Assembly (NCBI GenBank): GCA_002682825.1 | Contig: NOKP01000080.1 | Coordinates: 86,182-130,962 of the forward strand | Origin: Neonectria sp. B-13 | Lineage: Eukaryota; Ascomycota; Sordariomycetes; Hypocreales; Nectriaceae | Direction of reading: 5' to 3' | DNA: 44,781 nucleotides | In this document: one piece after another, positions 41,495 to 44,781 of the stretch | Layout: the number at the start of each line of letters is the position of its first letter | How positions within the stretch are numbered: position 1 is the stretch's first letter | Program-made: the position numbers and the translations under genes | The notes under the pieces: generated by a model | Told to the model about the DNA's origin: nothing | The model's input: the letters and a program-made list of their open reading frames with translations, nothing else | Databases searched by the model: none

Positions 41495-43416
41495 AACCGA
41501 AACCGCCATTTGATGCCTTGGGCGTTGGGGCTAGACTGGAACCTTAGGAAGAGTTGAAGCGACTCGTAGCCTGCTGCGGCGGTGTTTATAGTGGACAAGG
41601 GTAACAACTAGAGGTCAAGTTCATCGATTGCTCGGACTCAGGCATCCCTACTTCAAGATGGTCCGGGATACCTGAATCAGGCATCTCTTAGGCGATCACT
41701 CTTGAGTCTGAGAATAGAGTCGCCGGGGACGAGGCCATCAATCCCGTAAAATGCAACAATCCAAAGCCGTTGTCTCATAAAATGGATCAGTTTGATGATT
41801 ACTTGGAAACAATAAACTGCACCGGATGAATTTGTTCTGGAATCTCTAGGCTGCTTCTGAGGTTGGAGGGTTGAAATAGCCTGAGATATAAGACTCATAT
41901 GTGTTCACTTAACCTAATGTCGGTGTTTCAAACGCAAGAAACGGAGGTGTCTGATAGTCTTTAATTAAGAATGTCTAACCTTCTTCTTAAGGCATTACTG
42001 ACTTGGGTTGATTCTTGGTCCCAGAAATCGTTCCAACATCACTTAAAGATAATAAGCATTTTGCCGCCCTTTGGAGGAAGCAGCATGTGTTTTACTGCCC
42101 GGCAAGCATATACAGATAGAATTTAGAGAGAAATAGCTGCTTAACTAAAGGAAATCAGCAAGGTTGAAAGGGGCTGATGACCAGCTGAGCCGAAGCTAAG
42201 CCAGCCAGCAAAGAGCCCGTAAAAGCAGCCACCCATGTTGTGTCAAAGATCGCTTGAGTTTCGTCTCAGGATACCACGCCTGCAGGCCTCATACCCCGCA
42301 TCCGTCCTTGGTGTCACCATTGGGAATCAGGCTGTGTTGATAGTCCGCAGCCTGCATTCGGACTGACAAGTGGTCCCGGAGAGTGATCCCACCCTGGCAT
42401 TACATGCGAAGGAACCTACACACAGAGCATGATACTTTTCTGCGACGACTAGCAGTCCCAATGCTGCTCGACGAAGGCCAGGAGGGCAGATTGAACACGA
42501 CCCATGCCTGGAGCCTGATTCGCGAACCGCGGCGGGGCGGTGCAAGTTTGTCTAAATTCGGCCCCAGAGTTCAAACCACGAGAAGTGTTGGCATGCGGGA
42601 GGCCGACCACCTAGCTTGGCTGCAGGTAAGGGGTGACTGGACTGGCTGGTAATTTTGCATGGTCCGCCTCATTTCGCAAAATGTTCTAGCTTGATTGCAT
42701 TGCCGCACGTTTGGACTTTAGAATCATCCAAAGTTGTGGATGCTTGTACTGTTGCAAATGATTGTTCCAGCTCGTCTTGCTCGTGAGAAAGCACCGTAAG
42801 CGCTCCATGGATTCTCAAGCCGCCTCAGCGTCCCTTGGCGCAGTTGGTGCCAAATAAGCGAGCATGGAAGCAAGAGACAATGGATGTCAAGATGGCGACT
42901 GGAGATTCACGCAATCGAAGCCGATCAAATCGAGGATTTCCGGAAGATATTTTGATGGCAAAGACGGCGTTCTTGGACGGGACCCGCCCTTGCTGACCTG
43001 GATGTCAGAGCCACCAGGGGCATTTTCCTCAGCTACTAGTAGCCTGCTTTTCCTCCTCTCCAGCACTTTCCTCAGCTTGCAGATCAGCGGGAAATCCCTT
43101 AATGAAGCTTGTTCCGCTCGTGTGGCTGTTTGCTCATCTTTTAACCCCGCCCACTCACCTCACCGACTGAAAAGCTCATTAATTACACGGCTTGTACCTA
43201 CCCGGCGGGTTGACTAAGCAGGCTTCTAGGCCCCCTCTCCTACCGGAGAGGGGGGCATCACAACCTGTTTCTTGGTCACTGCTGTTTGTTTCTTCCACGA
43301 CTTCAATGTAAGCCACATCATCCAATTAATGATGTAAAATTAAGATAAAAGTATCATACGATGCGCAAGCCTCTAATAATGCACATCTGAAGTTCTATTA
43401 CATATTTTTCGAAAGA
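41495..43416. other. Gene-poor region left of the terminal transposon
   Basis: About 1.9 kb without a supported gene. ORFs at 42383-42652 and 42864-43217 show no conserved pattern. A perfect hairpin lies at 43231-43254. Confidence 0.4.
43231..43254. repeat. Perfect 10-bp hairpin
   Basis: CCCCCTCTCC and GGAGAGGGGG are exact complements around a TACC loop. It lies about 160 bp beyond the stop of the terminal transposase and could be part of that element's end or a relic. Confidence 0.5.
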
Positions 43417-44781
43417 TTAAAATGTTGTGGTCAATTGAAGTTGCACCCACGCCCGCCGCCGTACCTTTGGAACAGCAATATCCTTGCCCGCTACTCTAAT
43501 AGTCATTGGTCCCTCGTCATCTGAGTAAGTGTTACGCACCCGATCGTAACCAAATCCACCGTATCCCTCGGTCTGTAATTGACCCTCACTTTGATCCTCG
43601 ATTCCTCGTGCTCTGATTCTTCGTTGCTGATTTGAAAGAGTGTCTGTAATAGCTTGAAGCCGGGGCTTCAAGATGATCTCAATATCATCCTCATCTCCGC
43701 TTTCCTCATTAGGTAGCTGGGGCAATTCTTGTGATGAAGCTACTGAGATAAAGTCATCAGGATTAGCATCAGAATCGTCAGCCTCGTCAGCTAAGACCGT
43801 GATTGAGTCGGCTATGACGTTGCTCTGTGCCCAAGTTAGCACCTCTGGAATAGTAAGAAGATGTCCTCTGTTATGTGTTGTGTAATAGTGTGACCTCTGT
43901 GTATCACTTCCTTCAATCCATTTCTTCCTTAGAGCTTCAATTGCTTCAAGCTCCTCAGGTATTAGAAGGCTGCGGCGCCATTCCTGGTCTGCGGCAGTTT
44001 CGGCAGCCTCTCTTTCTCTCTTAGCCTTAGCGGCAGCCCGGCCGTACAGACGGGGTCTTGGGGGCTCACCTACAGAGGCAGCTTCATAAGCCTCATCAGC
44101 CTGCTTCCTAAGCTCACGGAATTGGGCTTCCTGCACCCGGTTATGCCGCTTTGCCTCCTTAAGTTGCTCTTCATGAGCTCGGCGAGAGACTGTTTCTCCT
44201 AGCTGGGTCATCGTCATGTAACCATCGCCGGTCTTGACCCTCCGCTTAGTCTTCGTACGGCGATTCTCATGACGAATTCGCTCTTGCTGTAAGTTGACAT
44301 GCTGCTTATGAGCTGACTGCGTGAGAATAGCAAGGTCTAGGGAGGCCTCAACGTTCGTAATCTTAGCCCTCGTAGGGCTGCTCAAAATCTCGAGCTTTTT
44401 CTGTATTGTTGCGAGGTCCCTCTTTGCCTTCCTTGGTGTAACGCATCCTTGCTGTAAAAGCTTGGGAAATAACGGCTCTTCGAGGTCCTGAGCAGCCCGG
44501 CGAAGTGGACCTAATACAACCTCCGGCTTCAAGGGCATAAGACCAGCCCTTTCAAAGCCAACGTAAATGTAGCATGCCTTGAAAGCTGCACTGTAGAGGT
44601 CATCCCATTGATTGAGGAAGTTGTATCGACTGATTTGCATACCGCCGCCTGTGATGAAGTCTGCAAGGACCTCACGTTGCCGCTTTTTTAAATGCTGATA
44701 AATACCAACATCAAGAGGTTGTAATAGATGGCTGGTATGAGAAGGAAGGCAGAAAGGGATGATGTCAAACATATCACAATA
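43417..44781 (-). CDS. Pogo-type DDE transposase, C-terminal part, runs off the right edge
   Basis: The minus-strand frame is open from the window edge to the TAA at 43417. Its start in this window shows the end of the DDE catalytic domain: SHTSHLLQPLDVGIYQHLKKRQREVLADF, with the third catalytic Asp in QPLDVG, then FKACYIYVGFERAGLMPLKPEVVLG. A long tail of about 370 residues follows. It is rich in Arg, Lys and Glu and likely coiled coil (EERIRHENRR-like repeats, EEQLKEAKRHNRVQEAQFRELRKQADEAYEAA), and ends with an acidic stretch (DEADDSDANPDD, EESGDEDDIEI). This tail is much longer than in the Fot1-type elements of the window, so it belongs to another pogo branch. No stop interrupts it here. 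The N-terminal half and left catalytic residues lie outside the window. Confidence 0.85.
   Translation of the reverse strand, partial: YCDMFDIIPFCLPSHTSHLLQPLDVGIYQHLKKRQREVLADFITGGGMQISRYNFLNQWDDLYSAAFKACYIYVGFERAGLMPLKPEVVLGPLRRAAQDLEEPLFPKLLQQGCVTPRKAKRDLATIQKKLEILSSPTRAKITNVEASLDLAILTQSAHKQHVNLQQERIRHENRRTKTKRRVKTGDGYMTMTQLGETVSRRAHEEQLKEAKRHNRVQEAQFRELRKQADEAYEAASVGEPPRPRLYGRAAAKAKREREAAETAADQEWRRSLLIPEELEAIEALRKKWIEGSDTQRSHYYTTHNRGHLLTIPEVLTWAQSNVIADSITVLADEADDSDANPDDFISVASSQELPQLPNEESGDEDDIEIILKPRLQAITDTLSNQQRRIRARGIEDQSEGQLQTEGYGGFGYDRVRNTYSDDEGPMTIRVAGKDIAVPKVRRRAWVQLQLTTTF

Noticed and set aside
1..44781. tRNA, rRNA or CRISPR loci
   Set aside because: No cloverleaf with A and B boxes, no rRNA core and no spaced direct repeats were found; the direct repeats seen belong to transposon ends or simple tracts.

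Overview
The window reads as nuclear DNA of a filamentous ascomycete (Pezizomycotina). It has genes with several short GT-AG introns, a Zn2Cys6 transcription factor, an anion:cation symporter-type MFS permease, a microsomal P450, and a large share of decayed Fot1/pogo, hAT and Tad1-type LINE elements. Several broken genes carry stops that fit repeat-induced point mutation (RIP). All names come from reading motifs by eye; no search was run.

Left part (1-14.5 kb) is the gene-dense part. A SnoaL/NTF2-like gene (635-1223) is followed by a relic of an acetolactate-synthase C-terminus (1635-2163) joined directly to a truncated Fot1-type transposase (2164-3030). Then come an NmrA/isoflavone-reductase-like oxidoreductase (3509-4493), a short-chain dehydrogenase (4947-5855), a Zn2Cys6 regulator (6197-8642, minus), a four-helix DUF4267-type membrane protein (9177-9581, minus), a second NmrA-like oxidoreductase (10252-11350) and a Dal5-type MFS permease (12856-14513). 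Three redox enzymes, a small fold-type enzyme, a permease and a regulator side by side suggest a small catabolic or tailoring cluster without a backbone synthase. A shared CGGACCGG motif in two of its promoters is a candidate operator.

Middle part (14.9-31.9 kb) is a transposon island. It holds a Tad1-type LINE that lost its endonuclease segment (about 14.9-19.25 kb), a second more decayed LINE (about 19.8-24.7 kb) split by a complete 1861-bp Fot1-type element with perfect 48-bp inverted repeats and a TA duplication (22042-23902), a RING-finger plus patatin phospholipase pseudogene (25997-28640, minus), a hAT element (28641-31475) that cuts off the patatin 5' end, and a 394-bp piece of LINE reverse transcriptase directly on the other side of the hAT.

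Right part (32-44.8 kb) holds one good gene, a seven-exon cytochrome P450 (32263-34322, minus) with four CreA-like motifs and a TATA box upstream. About 9 kb of gene-poor DNA follows, with weak ORFs, a GC-rich block and a small pseudogene stopped by one TAG (41043-41494). A pogo-type DDE transposase with a long charged C-terminal extension runs off the right edge (43417-44781, minus).
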